A DNA stretch of 64,000 nucleotides from Olavius algarvensis spirochete endosymbiont (lineage in GTDB: Bacteria; Spirochaetota; Spirochaetia; DSM-2461). The stretch is taken from the NCBI GenBank assembly GCA_900608495.1, contig UWYT01000178.1, positions 32,932-96,931 of the forward strand, given 5' to 3'. Below are positions 18,557 through 28,730 of the stretch, piece after piece; positions within the stretch are counted from its first letter, which is position 1; every line of letters begins with the position of its first letter. A program made the position numbers and the translations under genes. The notes beneath the pieces were generated by a model. The model ran no database searches, had not been told where the DNA came from, and saw only the letters and a list, made by a program, of their open reading frames with translations.

Positions 18557-19372
18557 ATGGGCAAGAATAAATCTATTGGTTTCATCGGCGCCGGCAATAT
18601 GGGCAGAGCTATAATCAAGGGACTGCTTTCCGCCGGTACATATTCTCCTTCGAATTTGATCGTATCTGATTATAGCGAAAGCGTGATTCGAGATTTGAGC
18701 ACAAGTTTCCCTGGCATTCAAACCAGCTCAAACAATCTGAATCCCACTGCAGCTTCTGTTGTTATACTCGCCATAAAACCCCAGGACTATGAAAATGCAG
18801 TGCGAGGTATCAAAGATAGAATTCAACCTGAAACCATTGTGGTTACTATCGCGGCCGGTCTGTCAATTGAAAAAATAGCCAATTGGCTCGATCACGATGC
18901 GAAGATAGTAAGGGCTATGCCGAATATGCCAGCATTGGTGCTGGAAGGAATGACAGCTCTTTGCCGCAATAGGCAAGTGAACAATGCGGAATTCCAAACA
19001 GTTCGAGAGATATTTGACGCAGTTGGTAAGTGTATAATTCTCTCGGAAAGCTTGATGAATTCTTATACAGCCTTGGCGGGATCCGGCCCAGCCTGGATTT
19101 TAGTTCTAATCGAAGCGCTTGCAGATGGAGCGGTGCGGGAAGGAATTTCGAGAACTGTGGCTTACGAGGTTGCCGCGCAAGTGCTTGCCGGGTCGGCAAG
19201 ATTGGTATCCGAAACGGCCCTGCATCCGGCCGTGCTCAAGGATAAAATCTGCTCTCCAGGCGGCACAACAATTGAAGCGATAGCCTCTCTTGAATCCGCG
19301 GGATTCCGCTCTGCTGTTATCCAAGCCGTCTCCGCCTCTACGGCTAGGGCTAGAGAGCTAAGCAATGAGTGA
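18557..19372 (+). CDS. proC: Pyrroline-5-carboxylate reductase
   Basis: Last step of proline synthesis: NAD(P)H reduction of 1-pyrroline-5-carboxylate. 271 aa from ATG 18557, with GAGGTGG 9 nt upstream. Rossmann motif IGFIGAGNMGRAIIKGLL at the N-terminus; MPNMPALVLEGMTAL; C-terminal signature CSPGGTTIEAIASLE about 235-249. The stop overlaps the start of ptsP by 8 nt, an unusual pairing that couples their translation. Confidence 0.95.
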   Translation: MGKNKSIGFIGAGNMGRAIIKGLLSAGTYSPSNLIVSDYSESVIRDLSTSFPGIQTSSNNLNPTAASVVILAIKPQDYENAVRGIKDRIQPETIVVTIAAGLSIEKIANWLDHDAKIVRAMPNMPALVLEGMTALCRNRQVNNAEFQTVREIFDAVGKCIILSESLMNSYTALAGSGPAWILVLIEALADGAVREGISRTVAYEVAAQVLAGSARLVSETALHPAVLKDKICSPGGTTIEAIASLESAGFRSAVIQAVSASTARARELSNE

Positions 19373-21665
19373 TATTCCGACTACTGATGTGGAAATGATA
19401 TTTTCTGTCAGCGAACTGACAGAACCATTTCTTCATAGTCAAGATATACGCGGCTTCCTCTCACGAGTAGTGCACGTTGTCAGTCATCACATGCAAACCG
19501 ATGTTTGTTCAATATTTCTCTATAACGAAGAAGAAAACCATCTAGTTCTAGAAGCAACGGAGGGATTAAATCCGCAGATGGTTGGAACTTTGACACTTGC
19601 TTGGGGAGAAGGACTGACAGGACTGGCGCTTAAAGAGCTGCGGCCTATAAGTGAAGGCCGAGGTGTCGACAATCCATACTTCAAATTCGTCCCGGAAAGC
19701 GGTGAGGGTAAATTCGAATCGTTTCTCGCGGTACCCATAATCCGGGGTATACGTCGTGTGGGAGTTATGGTACTGCAGGATGAGAGAGGTTCGCGATTCA
19801 GCAAATCAGATGTTCGAGCACTTCAAGCAATAGCAGCCCAGCTTGCGGCCACTATAGAGGATGCGATGCTTCTGATATCCTTGTCAGAGAAGAAAAAAAC
19901 ACCCAGGGTCACACCACTGCCGAGCAAGCTTATAAGAGGTACACAGGTAGTTGAGGGAGTGGTACTGGGCCGCGCATATCAAGTACAGGAATCAGATTCT
20001 GAAAACAACCAGCCTACCGATCAGAGGAATTCCTATGGCAAAACAATAGACGACTTCAACAATGCAATTGCCCAAACTGAGGAACAATTGGAACAACTGC
20101 AAAAACGGCTTGAAGAGGAATTGGCCGACGTCGCTTCCCTGATATTCAGTGCACATCTCCTGATGCTCAGAGACGAAGGCTTCTCAGGCGAAATGGCAAA
20201 TCAAATCGGAAACGGGTTGGACCCAAGTCAAGCCGTGAAGCAGGTAACCGACAACTATACAAGAATTTTCGCATCAAGCAGCAATCCTCGAATGAAAGAA
20301 AAGGTTTTGGATATAAAAGATTTAAAACACAGAATACTTGAAAATCTCCTATCCGATAAAAGCGAACATGGGGGAGGGTATCATGGTCAGATAATCATCA
20401 CAAACGAACTATTACCGTCGGAATTATTGAAACTCGCCACGCAAAATGCCGCAGGGTTAGTTTTATATGGAAGTGGTGTTACGGCTCACGTGAGCGTTCT
20501 GGCCAGTTCCCTGCAGATTCCACTCATATGTACCAGCGACGAGAGTGTTCTTCTAATCCCTTCGAATACCTCCCTGATTCTGGATGCGATACAGGGCACA
20601 TTGATAGTTCAACCGGACAATTCCACCACCAGCCGTGTGAAACAATTCATAGAAGCTTCGAAAGGAATTGGGGAACTTGAGAAATACGTTCAACCTGAAA
20701 CACAAAGCCTTGACGGTCAACGAATTCATTTAAGAGCCGCGGTGAATTTGCTTTCAGATTTAGACTTATCCAAACGCTTGAAGGCAGAGGGAATAGGGCT
20801 CTATAGAAGTGAATTCCCATTCCTGGTTCGTAGCGACTTCCCTTCGGAGGAGGAACAATACCGAATATACAAGAAGGTTGTAGAGGGATTAGACAACCCA
20901 GTGGTAACCTTGCGAACGCTAGATGTGGGCGGCGATAAGATTCTAAGCTACATCCCTGATTCCGATGAGGCCAATCCTTTTCTCGGCCTCAGATCAATCC
21001 GCTTCCTTCTGGAAAACAAGAAGGTTTTCATTGGCCAATTAAAAGCAATGATTCGGGCAAGCAGGAATAAAAGAATTCGCATTCTATTCCCTTTAATCTC
21101 ATCAGTTGATGATTTTAAAAATGCGAGAAGGATGGTTTTAAAAAGCTTAAGTTTTCTGAAACGCGATGGTTTCGAAGGCTCTCTACTGCCCAAACTTGGA
21201 GCGATGATTGAGCTGCCTTCCGCCGTGGAGATGGCTCCTGAATTGGCAAGGGTAGCCGATTTTCTTTCCCTGGGTACCAACGATTTAGTGCAATACACCT
21301 TGGGAGTCGATCGAACCAATGAAAAAGTTGCCGATCTCTTTGATATCAGACATCCAGCAGTCCTTCGAGCGGTCAAACGAGTTAGCGATGCCGCGAAAGA
21401 AGCTTCTTGTCCGCTGTCGGTATGTGGCATCATGACCAAAGATCCGCGTACCGTTTATTACATGATAGGCCTTGGTATTAGAGATTTCACGATGGAACCT
21501 GCAGCAATTCCGGGCATGCAGAAATCAGTTTCCGAAATGGATACTCGAAAAGCAAGTGAAGATGCAAAAAAAATCTCCAGCCTTGGCACAATCAAAGAAA
21601 TACACGAATTCACGGACAATCTAAAACTAAATCGCACCGGCCTTGCCGGAGATATCACTATTTAA
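19365..21665 (+). CDS. ptsP: GAF-domain PEP-protein phosphotransferase (enzyme I-Ntr)
   Basis: Phosphorylates HPr from PEP at the head of a regulatory PTS. 766 aa: GAF domain about 1-165 (SIFLYNEEENHLVLEATEGL), HPr-binding helical domain about 190-330, phosphohistidine domain with GSGVTAHVSVLASSLQIP (active His in TAH), and the PEP-binding TIM barrel from about 440 with GIGLYRSEFPFL, TLDVGGDKI, SLGTNDLVQYTLGVDR and the active Cys in VCGIMTKDP. HPr and HprK are encoded near 48 kb; no sugar EII is in the window, so the role is likely regulatory. Confidence 0.9.
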   Translation: MSDIPTTDVEMIFSVSELTEPFLHSQDIRGFLSRVVHVVSHHMQTDVCSIFLYNEEENHLVLEATEGLNPQMVGTLTLAWGEGLTGLALKELRPISEGRGVDNPYFKFVPESGEGKFESFLAVPIIRGIRRVGVMVLQDERGSRFSKSDVRALQAIAAQLAATIEDAMLLISLSEKKKTPRVTPLPSKLIRGTQVVEGVVLGRAYQVQESDSENNQPTDQRNSYGKTIDDFNNAIAQTEEQLEQLQKRLEEELADVASLIFSAHLLMLRDEGFSGEMANQIGNGLDPSQAVKQVTDNYTRIFASSSNPRMKEKVLDIKDLKHRILENLLSDKSEHGGGYHGQIIITNELLPSELLKLATQNAAGLVLYGSGVTAHVSVLASSLQIPLICTSDESVLLIPSNTSLILDAIQGTLIVQPDNSTTSRVKQFIEASKGIGELEKYVQPETQSLDGQRIHLRAAVNLLSDLDLSKRLKAEGIGLYRSEFPFLVRSDFPSEEEQYRIYKKVVEGLDNPVVTLRTLDVGGDKILSYIPDSDEANPFLGLRSIRFLLENKKVFIGQLKAMIRASRNKRIRILFPLISSVDDFKNARRMVLKSLSFLKRDGFEGSLLPKLGAMIELPSAVEMAPELARVADFLSLGTNDLVQYTLGVDRTNEKVADLFDIRHPAVLRAVKRVSDAAKEASCPLSVCGIMTKDPRTVYYMIGLGIRDFTMEPAAIPGMQKSVSEMDTRKASEDAKKISSLGTIKEIHEFTDNLKLNRTGLAGDITI

Positions 21666-21893
21666 GATAGGGAAGCGGAGGCAGCTTACTCATCGAAGCT
21701 TATCGATCGTGCAGTACGCGTGGTTGCATAGCACGAAATCGAGTGGGAATCGCAATGGTAAGATAGATATCACTCCAACGTTCTCCTATAAGGAAATGGC
21801 TTACTCTCGGATCAGCAACGATGAGGATAATCGCTGCATAACAGGCTTATCGGTTTGTCTAGGCAGCAGTCGTGAAACAAGCTTAGTTTTCGC

Positions 21894-23732
21894 TCAAAAC
21901 GCCCGGGCCGTAATTCGATTCAAACGAGTGGCGAAGCCTGTTGGGTCCTTGAGAGTCGCTCCTTCAACCAGCAGGGCCTGTTCATATAGAAGACGTGCCA
22001 CATCATCCACCAGGCTCTTATCGTCGGAGTCAGCTAGCCCCTTAACCACTGGGTGATCGGGGTTTATTTCCAATATGAAGGTAGCCTCGGGGATATCTTT
22101 CTGGCCCATAGCTTGTAGCATCTGCCTTAGCTGTGCCGACGGATCGCCTTCGCTCGAAACCAGACAACTCGGAGCATCGGACAGGCGTGTCGAGCCAACA
22201 ACATCTTTGACAGACTCACCGAGAACCTTCTTTATTTTCTTAAGGACAGGTTCAGCAGTTTTCTCCCTTTTCTTATCATCATCAGTTTTTAAATCGTCAA
22301 GCGCTCCGGAGCGGTTTATTGCCTTCATTTCCAATTTCTTATATGGGCCAATCATTGGAGTTATGATTTCATCAATTTCATCCGACATGAAAAGGACTTC
22401 AAAACCTTTCTCCTTATATGCCGCTAACAGGGGAGATTTCCGAAGCGTTTCCTCGTTCTCCCCTATCAGGTAATAGATGGTTTTCTGATTTTCAGGCATT
22501 CTGTTTCTGTAAGCCTCAAGGCTAGTCCATCCTTCAATCGCAGTAGATTTATACCTAACGAGTTCAAGAAGATCGTCCTTGTGAGCCCAATCCGAGTAGA
22601 GCCCTTCTTTTAGAGGGCGATTATACTGCTCAATGAATTCCACGTACTTCTTCTCATTTTCAGAAAGCTTTTTGAATTCAGCCAACAATTTCTTTACCGA
22701 AGCCTCTCGAATATTCACCATAATCTTGTTCTGCTGAAGTGTTTCTCTGCTAACATTCAGCGGGAGATCTTCGGAATCAATTACACCACGCACAAATCTC
22801 AAATACACAGGGAGAAGTTCTTTATTGTCATCTGTAATGAATACTCGTTTCACATAGAGTTTCACACCGGGTTTATAATCTGCCTGAAACATGTCTATAG
22901 GCGCTTTTTGGGGAACGAAGAACAAAGTTGTATATTCCAGGGTTCCCTCTGCCTGTACATGAACGCGAAGCAAAAAATCGTCCGAATCGTGTGAAAACGT
23001 CTTGTAAAATTCATTATAGTCTTCAGTCTTCAACTCTGATTTTGGCCTCTTCCACAGTGCACTCGCCGAGTTAACACGTTCATCTTTTTTCTCTTCTTTT
23101 TTGTCGACCTTTTCCGTCCAATGGAGATGAATCGGGAAAGCAATGTGGTCTGAGTACTTTTTAATGATCGATTTTACCTTCCACTGCGAATCATACTCCT
23201 TGCCTGCTTCATTGAGTTTCAGTGTCACTGTAGTTCCCTGGGTTTCCCTCTCAGTCTCCTCGATGGTAAACCCAGATTCCCCATTACTAGTCCACTTCCA
23301 TGCCTTATCATCACCGGTCTTCCTTGAAACTACCTCAACAGAGCTGGCCACCATAAAACAAGAATAGAAGCCAACACCAAATTGACCAATCAAATTGGAA
23401 TCCTTTTTTGCATCGCCGGTTAGTTCTTCCATGAAATTCCTAGTTCCGGAACGAGCGATTGTACCAAGTGAATCAGCCAAATCTGATCCGTTCATGCCAA
23501 TTCCATTATCTTCAATAACAAGGATTTCCTCTTTCTCACCGATTCGTATGTCAATTCGAGGTTTGAAATCCAATCCTTTCAGAGCGTCATCGGTCAATGT
23601 CAAATACTTGAGCCTGTCAAGTGCGTCGGATGAATTTGAAATTAGCTCCCTAAGAAAAATCTCATTATGAGAATAAAGGGAATGTATTAGTAAATTAAGA
23701 AGTTGACTAACCTCTGTTTTAAATTTTTTCAT
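21894..23732 (-). CDS. htpG: Chaperone HtpG (Hsp90)
   Basis: ATP-dependent homodimeric chaperone. 612 aa; N-terminal GHKL ATPase with HNEIFLRELISNSSDALD (catalytic Glu in FLREL), VIEDNGIGM and QFGVGFYSCFM; middle domain with LPLNVSRETLQQNKIM; C-terminal dimerisation region. GAGGAAG precedes the ATG. Convergent with ptsP; a forward open frame at 21643-22056 overlaps its 3' end but has no coding signature. Confidence 0.97.
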   Translation of the reverse strand: MKKFKTEVSQLLNLLIHSLYSHNEIFLRELISNSSDALDRLKYLTLTDDALKGLDFKPRIDIRIGEKEEILVIEDNGIGMNGSDLADSLGTIARSGTRNFMEELTGDAKKDSNLIGQFGVGFYSCFMVASSVEVVSRKTGDDKAWKWTSNGESGFTIEETERETQGTTVTLKLNEAGKEYDSQWKVKSIIKKYSDHIAFPIHLHWTEKVDKKEEKKDERVNSASALWKRPKSELKTEDYNEFYKTFSHDSDDFLLRVHVQAEGTLEYTTLFFVPQKAPIDMFQADYKPGVKLYVKRVFITDDNKELLPVYLRFVRGVIDSEDLPLNVSRETLQQNKIMVNIREASVKKLLAEFKKLSENEKKYVEFIEQYNRPLKEGLYSDWAHKDDLLELVRYKSTAIEGWTSLEAYRNRMPENQKTIYYLIGENEETLRKSPLLAAYKEKGFEVLFMSDEIDEIITPMIGPYKKLEMKAINRSGALDDLKTDDDKKREKTAEPVLKKIKKVLGESVKDVVGSTRLSDAPSCLVSSEGDPSAQLRQMLQAMGQKDIPEATFILEINPDHPVVKGLADSDDKSLVDDVARLLYEQALLVEGATLKDPTGFATRLNRITARAF

Positions 23733-23936
23733 GCGGCTTCCTCATAAACAGAATGGGATTGCTACTCAATAAAATACTAAGCAGCTCGTGCTATCGACAA
23801 GTAATAGAGTTTCATCCTTTGTAAACAAGCGCACAGCGCTGTTCGGATAAACAGTATCACCCCTTGCCGGTTTGCTGTATTGCGATATGATGGACGATAT
23901 GAAACAATCGCACTTCCAAATCAGTGATAAAAACTA

Positions 23937-25181
23937 ATGCTACTCTGGTCTGTTTTATCCCTTCCAATACTGTTAATACTATCCGCATACTTCTCGTCGG
24001 TGGAAACAGCGTTTACCTCGCTCACCCCTGGTCAGATTAATTCTCTGGCAGAGAACCGCGGTAAACGCGGCCTATTGGTAAAGAAACTTACCGAGCGACA
24101 CGACATCCTGTTAACTACACTCCTGATTGGAAATAATCTAGCTAACTTAGGTGCGTCCGCGCTGACAACTGCAATGACGATCAGGCTGTTTGGTAAAATC
24201 TATGTGGCCGCGGCTACGGGAGTACTAACCCTAACTGTTCTGGTGTTCTGTGAGGTTTCGCCGAAGCAGATTGCGCTGGTAGCCAATGAAACCCTCTGTC
24301 TAATAAGTGCTCGCTTGATAAACTTACTATCGATAGTCCTAAGACCCTTTATTTGGATAGTATCCTCCGTTAGTCGAGGCATCACCTTATTATTTGTGGG
24401 CAGCAAGCGGAGAGAGATTACACTTGAACAACTCTTGCATCATGTGAAAGTGGCAGAAGGCCAGGGGGTAGTGGAATCCTATGAAGAGGAAATGGTGAGA
24501 AACGTGTTTCGTATCAACGACACCCCCGTCAAGGCCATTATGACACACAGAACAGAGTTATTCATGATGAATGAAAACACAACCGTTCAAGATGCAGCCT
24601 ACCTATTTGTTGACTCGGGACATACGAGAGCACCAGTGTTAAACGGCGATTTAGAACATGTATCCGGGATTGTAACCCTATTCGACTTAGTTAGAGCTCT
24701 GAGGAAGCGCCCCCGCGCTTCGATTAAAACGATTTCCAAATCGCCCTATCTGGTTCCTGGAACCATGAAAGCTCACGAACTATACTTTCGCCTGAGGTCT
24801 GAACCGATTCAAATGGCAATAGTGCTTGACGAATACGGCGGTCTCGACGGCATTGTAACTCGAGAAGATATCATAGAGGAAATTTTCGGAAAATTTCTTG
24901 ATGAGAGGGCAAACCCAAGCGCCAATCCGATCAGCGAACAGCCAGACGGCTCCTGGATTATCCAAGGAGACACAGATTTCTACGACCTAAGCGATATACT
25001 CGGACTGGAATTGAAACACGACAGCCGGACCAACACAATTGGAGGTTATCTTCTGGAAAAGAGTGGTAACATACCTGTACAGGGTACTGTAATCGAACTT
25101 GGGGAGGGACAGTACACTATTTTGAGAACCCGAAATAAGAGAATAGTTTCAGTTCGCTTCAAGCCGATAGATAATGATTAG
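23937..25181 (+). CDS. CNNM/CorC-type transporter-associated CBS protein
   Basis: 414-aa inner-membrane protein of the HlyC/CorC family. DUF21 (CNNM) domain about 1-160 with three to four membrane segments and the SSVETAFTSL motif; a pair of CBS domains about 195-325 (MTHRTELFMMNENTTV; AIVLDEYGGLDGIVTREDII); C-terminal CorC_HlyC domain about 330-412 (SWIIQGDTDFYDLSDILGL). Related proteins are linked to Mg2+/Co2+ efflux or Na+-dependent Mg2+ transport; older names call them haemolysins. ATG at 23937 without a clear RBS. Confidence 0.88.
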   Translation: MLLWSVLSLPILLILSAYFSSVETAFTSLTPGQINSLAENRGKRGLLVKKLTERHDILLTTLLIGNNLANLGASALTTAMTIRLFGKIYVAAATGVLTLTVLVFCEVSPKQIALVANETLCLISARLINLLSIVLRPFIWIVSSVSRGITLLFVGSKRREITLEQLLHHVKVAEGQGVVESYEEEMVRNVFRINDTPVKAIMTHRTELFMMNENTTVQDAAYLFVDSGHTRAPVLNGDLEHVSGIVTLFDLVRALRKRPRASIKTISKSPYLVPGTMKAHELYFRLRSEPIQMAIVLDEYGGLDGIVTREDIIEEIFGKFLDERANPSANPISEQPDGSWIIQGDTDFYDLSDILGLELKHDSRTNTIGGYLLEKSGNIPVQGTVIELGEGQYTILRTRNKRIVSVRFKPIDND

Positions 25182-25283
25182 GCGCATGTCGAAAACCGTG
25201 TCACAGAAAGCTAGGCTGGGCAAGAATCAAGCAACACCAGCTATCAAAGTTTAGGCTAACAGCTTCCCTAAAAATTTCCACAG

Positions 25284-25312
25284 TTGCTTTCCGCCAAGCA
25301 AATCATTATCTT
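25284..25312 (+). promoter_or_regulatory. sigma70-type promoter of the DUF2156 gene
   Basis: TTGCTT (25284-25289), 17 nt, TATCTT (25307-25312). The ATG at 25323 is 10 nt past the -10 box and has no Shine-Dalgarno sequence, implying a leader of at most a few nt. Confidence 0.5.
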
Positions 25313-25322
25313 ACTCCCTACA

Positions 25323-26192
25323 ATGATACAAACACCCCTAACTCTTGAACATCAGGGAATAATCAGCAAAAAACTCGATGCTGTCGAAGTACAGCTTTCC
25401 GAATGCTCCTATTCAAACCTCTATCTCTTTCGCGACAGACACGAGTACCATACAGTGGAAACTCCTCATGGCTTCTTCATCTCCGGCGTAACCTACGACG
25501 GAAAAAAATATTTAATGCCAATGGCCAGTCCGGATAAAACTAACGAAGACTGTTTCAACGAACTGAAGAATTTACTTTGCACTCGCAACTGGGATTTCCT
25601 GTTTCCAATTCCTCAAGCTTGGCTCGAGTGCTTCGACGAAAATGAGTTCATCATAAGCAGCAATCCCGATGACACCGATTATCTTTACACTACCGAAAAA
25701 TTCAAAACCTACCCGGGTAAGTCAATGCATAAAAAAAAGAATCTACTAAATCAATTTTTGAACAACAACGAATCCCAACTGATTCCCCTGAGCAGTGATA
25801 TGAAATCACATGCCAAGGAAATCCTCGAACAGTGGCAGAAGGATAGTCCTCAGAAATTCTATCAAAACGACTTTTCTCAGTGCGCGGAAGCCATAGAGAA
25901 ATATCAAACCCTTAATCTAACCTCTGCCCTGGCTTACGCCAACGGGAAACCCATCGGATTGATCATCGGTGAACCTTTGAACAAAGATACCTTCGTAATC
26001 CATTTTGCCAAGGCCAACACCGAAGTCAAAGGTGTCTATCAATACCTGTTCAGTCAATTCGCCCGCGATTTCTGCCCGGATTATCAATACATGAACCTTG
26101 AGCAAGACCTCGGCAATGCAAGTCTCAGGAAAACGAAAATTTCATACCGTCCCGATTTGATGGTTCAAAAATTCCGAGTCAGCATCAAATGA
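25323..26192 (+). CDS. DUF2156-family protein (GNAT-like, phosphatidylglycerol lysyltransferase C-terminal type)
   Basis: 289 aa from ATG 25323. It matches the pattern of stand-alone DUF2156 proteins: SNLYLFRDRHEYH near the N-terminus, FISGVTYDGKKYLMPMAS, the KTYPGKSMHKKKNLLNQFL acyl-acceptor loop, SALAYANGKPIGLIIGEPL and the C-terminal LEQDLGNASLRKTKISYRPD. The family is a double GNAT fold related to the aminoacyl-transfer part of MprF; the substrate is unknown. No membrane segment. Followed directly by a 12-nt tandem repeat. Confidence 0.8.
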   Translation: MIQTPLTLEHQGIISKKLDAVEVQLSECSYSNLYLFRDRHEYHTVETPHGFFISGVTYDGKKYLMPMASPDKTNEDCFNELKNLLCTRNWDFLFPIPQAWLECFDENEFIISSNPDDTDYLYTTEKFKTYPGKSMHKKKNLLNQFLNNNESQLIPLSSDMKSHAKEILEQWQKDSPQKFYQNDFSQCAEAIEKYQTLNLTSALAYANGKPIGLIIGEPLNKDTFVIHFAKANTEVKGVYQYLFSQFARDFCPDYQYMNLEQDLGNASLRKTKISYRPDLMVQKFRVSIK

Positions 26193-26197
26193 CCTTA

Positions 26198-26233
26198 TAG
26201 CGTCCCAAATAGCGTCCCAAATAGCGTCCCAAA
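26198..26233. repeat. Three tandem copies of a 12-nt unit after the DUF2156 gene
   Basis: TAGCGTCCCAAA repeats three times exactly, starting 5 nt after the stop codon at 26192. The core CGTCCCAA is shared with the 13-nt array between grpE and dnaK. Confidence 0.95.
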
Positions 26234-26371
26234 TGAAACCGCTCTCCATTCACAGTTTCTAAAACCCCGGGTTAAATCAATGCACTGCCTGAAGCGCGCC
26301 GGCCTCCTCACCATCCAATCCAGGCGTCTAAGCCCAGTCCGGCACCAGACTTTGTTTTTTCACAAACTCAG

Positions 26372-28360
26372 TCAAGTAGTTTTATCGAGCGTAGATTTCG
26401 ATGCGAGTATCCGGAGCGAATTTAAAACCGCAAGTATTGTAACGCCCACATCGCCAATAACAGCCATCCACATTGGCAATTCAGCAAAGACTCCAAGCGC
26501 CATAAAAGCTGATTTCACTATCAATGCAAAGCCAATATTGGCAATCACAACGCGCCTAGTGAAACGCGCCAACTTGATTAGCCGTGGAACCCTTCTCGCA
26601 TCATCATCCATCAATATCACATCGGCCGCTTTAACTGCCAAATCCGTACTTGAACTACCCATCGCCATTCCCACGTCAGCCCTAAGAATTGAAGGTGCAT
26701 CGTTCAATCCGTCGCCAACAAATGCCACCTTCATTCCCCTTGGAACCGCTAAAAGCAGTTTCTCTAGAGCCGACATCTTGTCCTTTGGGCTTAGCTCAGC
26801 TCGAAAATCTTCGATTCCAACCAATTTCGCCAATCCAGCAACGTTATCCCGGCGATCGCCACTGAAAATAACCACACGTTTCATTCCCAGCCTCCATAGC
26901 TCAGCTACTGCGCCGATGCTACTCCCTTTAACCGAGTCGTACAGAATAAGATGGCCCGCATATTCTCCATCAACTGCCACATGAACAACCGTACCATCCT
27001 GAGTGGGTTCCGATGCGACAATTCCCCTGCGCTTCAAATGCTCCGCATTCCCGGCAACTATTTTTCTCCCTCCCAGAGTGGCAAGCACCCCATATCCCTT
27101 AATCTCTCTGAACGAATCACCACTCATCTCTTCGGTCATAGTCCCGAAATCACAGCCCCAACTCCTGGTATAAGCCTCGGCATTCTTGGCAACCTTCTCC
27201 CACGCCACCTTCACCGATCGTGCAATCGGATGATTGGATGCAGAGAGAGTTCTAGCCGATAAGTTCAGGAAATCTCGCTCATCCCAGGCCTTCTCAGTAA
27301 TCAGCGACTGAAGTCTGAATTTACCCTCCGTCAGGGTTCCGGTCTTATCAAATACTACAGTCCCAATTTTACTAAGTGCGTCCAGCACATCCGCGCCTCG
27401 GAGCAAGGACTTATCCCGCGAGGCCCTTCCGATGCCAGCAAAGTACGCCAACGGCACCGAAACAACCAAGGCACAGGGGCAGGAGATAACTAAAAGAATC
27501 GTCGCTTTGTAAATAGAATCAGCAAAACTCCAGGTAGAAAGAAGGGGGATGACAATAGCGAGAAGCAATGCCATTCCCACAACAACAGGTGTATAAACCG
27601 CCGCGAATTTGCTAAGCAACATTTCTGTTTTCGCTTTCCGAGAGGAGGCCACCTCCAGCAATTTCTCTAACTTATAAATTGCACTCTCCGAAAAAATCCT
27701 TGAAACTCTGATTTCCAACCTGGAATCATGATTTATATAACCGGCACTCACTTCCCCACCAACTTCGATTCTGCGCAAAGTTGACTCACCAGTAAGAGTG
27801 GAACTATCCATCCAGGATTCACCGTTAATAACCACGCCATCCAGTGGGATAGCATCCCCAGGAAGCACCTCAATAACACTTCCAACCGTCACTTTACTGG
27901 GATCAATCTCCCGAATGCCTTCGTTTTCTACAAGCCTGGCAGTATTGACCCGCAAATTCAGGGCATTCTGTATGGAATTTCTGGATTTCGAAACAGCATG
28001 TTTTTGTAAGTATTCGCCAACAGAATAGAACAGCATCACCGCGGCAGCTTCCAGGAATTCGCCAATCGCGAAAGCCCCAATAGTTGCCAGAGTCATCAAG
28101 AGGAGCTCATTCACAAACTTGCCGCGTCGCATTTTTTGCACAGCTCCGAATACAATCGGATAACCCGCCAACACGTAGGACGTCACGAAAAACATCCGAT
28201 ACACCCAAGGAATCTCAAGTTGCAAATTCTTAGCAAGAATACCCAAAACAAAGCAAAACAAAGAGAAGATTAACCTCACCAGAATCCCACTCTTTCTCTC
28301 ACCGGGTCTATTCTTGTCACAGCAGTCATTACAAACTGGTCTATTTATTGCGTCCTTCAT
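26372..28360 (-). CDS. P1B-type heavy-metal ATPase (Zn/Cd/Pb class)
   Basis: 662-aa metal-exporting ATPase. Metal-site motif SCPCALVVS in TM6, phosphorylation motif FDKTGTLTEG, actuator LTGESTLR, the SNHPIA motif of P1B pumps and hinge GDGLNDAPS. The region TM8 DVGVTILAVLNSLRIL fits the Zn/Cd class. There is no N-terminal heavy-metal-associated domain; instead a short Cys-rich tip, CNDCC, precedes TM1. Translation overlaps the ArsR-type regulator gene by 20 nt, so the pump is controlled by it. Specificity is inferred from the regulator's zinc site. Confidence 0.9.
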   Translation of the reverse strand: MKDAINRPVCNDCCDKNRPGERKSGILVRLIFSLFCFVLGILAKNLQLEIPWVYRMFFVTSYVLAGYPIVFGAVQKMRRGKFVNELLLMTLATIGAFAIGEFLEAAAVMLFYSVGEYLQKHAVSKSRNSIQNALNLRVNTARLVENEGIREIDPSKVTVGSVIEVLPGDAIPLDGVVINGESWMDSSTLTGESTLRRIEVGGEVSAGYINHDSRLEIRVSRIFSESAIYKLEKLLEVASSRKAKTEMLLSKFAAVYTPVVVGMALLLAIVIPLLSTWSFADSIYKATILLVISCPCALVVSVPLAYFAGIGRASRDKSLLRGADVLDALSKIGTVVFDKTGTLTEGKFRLQSLITEKAWDERDFLNLSARTLSASNHPIARSVKVAWEKVAKNAEAYTRSWGCDFGTMTEEMSGDSFREIKGYGVLATLGGRKIVAGNAEHLKRRGIVASEPTQDGTVVHVAVDGEYAGHLILYDSVKGSSIGAVAELWRLGMKRVVIFSGDRRDNVAGLAKLVGIEDFRAELSPKDKMSALEKLLLAVPRGMKVAFVGDGLNDAPSILRADVGMAMGSSSTDLAVKAADVILMDDDARRVPRLIKLARFTRRVVIANIGFALIVKSAFMALGVFAELPMWMAVIGDVGVTILAVLNSLRILASKSTLDKTT

Positions 28361-28685
28361 TTATTTCCTTGCGGTGATCCACCGCCATTGTAATTAACCT
28401 CTCAACATGATGATCGTCCAAACAGTAGAAAACATGCCTGCCTTCACGCCTATATGCCACAAACTTCATCACCTTCAGCAATCTAAGATGATGACTAATC
28501 GCGGAAAGACTCATGTTTAGAAGCATTGATAACTCGTGAACACAGAGTTCAGATTTCGAAAGCAATTGAAGAATACGGACACGGGTTTCATCGGCCATAA
28601 TTTTGAAAAGCTCTGATAGTCCTTCAACCTCATGCAGGCAACCACGAAGCTCTTTGAGCTCTTCTTCATGGGATATTTCGATCAC
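28341..28685 (-). CDS. SmtB/CzrA-like ArsR-family metal-responsive repressor
   Basis: 114-aa winged-helix repressor. DNA-binding region ELSMLLNMSLSAISHHLRLL (about 52-71). The C-terminal helix carries DDHHVERLITMAVDHRKE, which reproduces the D-x-H...H-x-x-E ligand spacing of the alpha5 zinc site of SmtB; the alpha3 site is reduced to one Cys in ELCVHEL. This predicts release from DNA by Zn2+ (possibly Co2+ or Cd2+). GTG start at 28685 with AAGGAG 7 nt upstream. Autoregulated operon with the P1B ATPase is likely. Confidence 0.9.
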   Translation of the reverse strand: MIEISHEEELKELRGCLHEVEGLSELFKIMADETRVRILQLLSKSELCVHELSMLLNMSLSAISHHLRLLKVMKFVAYRREGRHVFYCLDDHHVERLITMAVDHRKEINEGRNK

Positions 28686-28730
28686 AATTTTTCTCCTTAA
28701 TGTTTTTTAGCACACTTAAGCAATTATTTA

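Noticed and set aside
21643..22056. Forward open frame overlapping the ends of ptsP and htpG
   Set aside because: It overlaps the coding sequence of htpG and its translation is Ser/Arg-rich antisense-like text.
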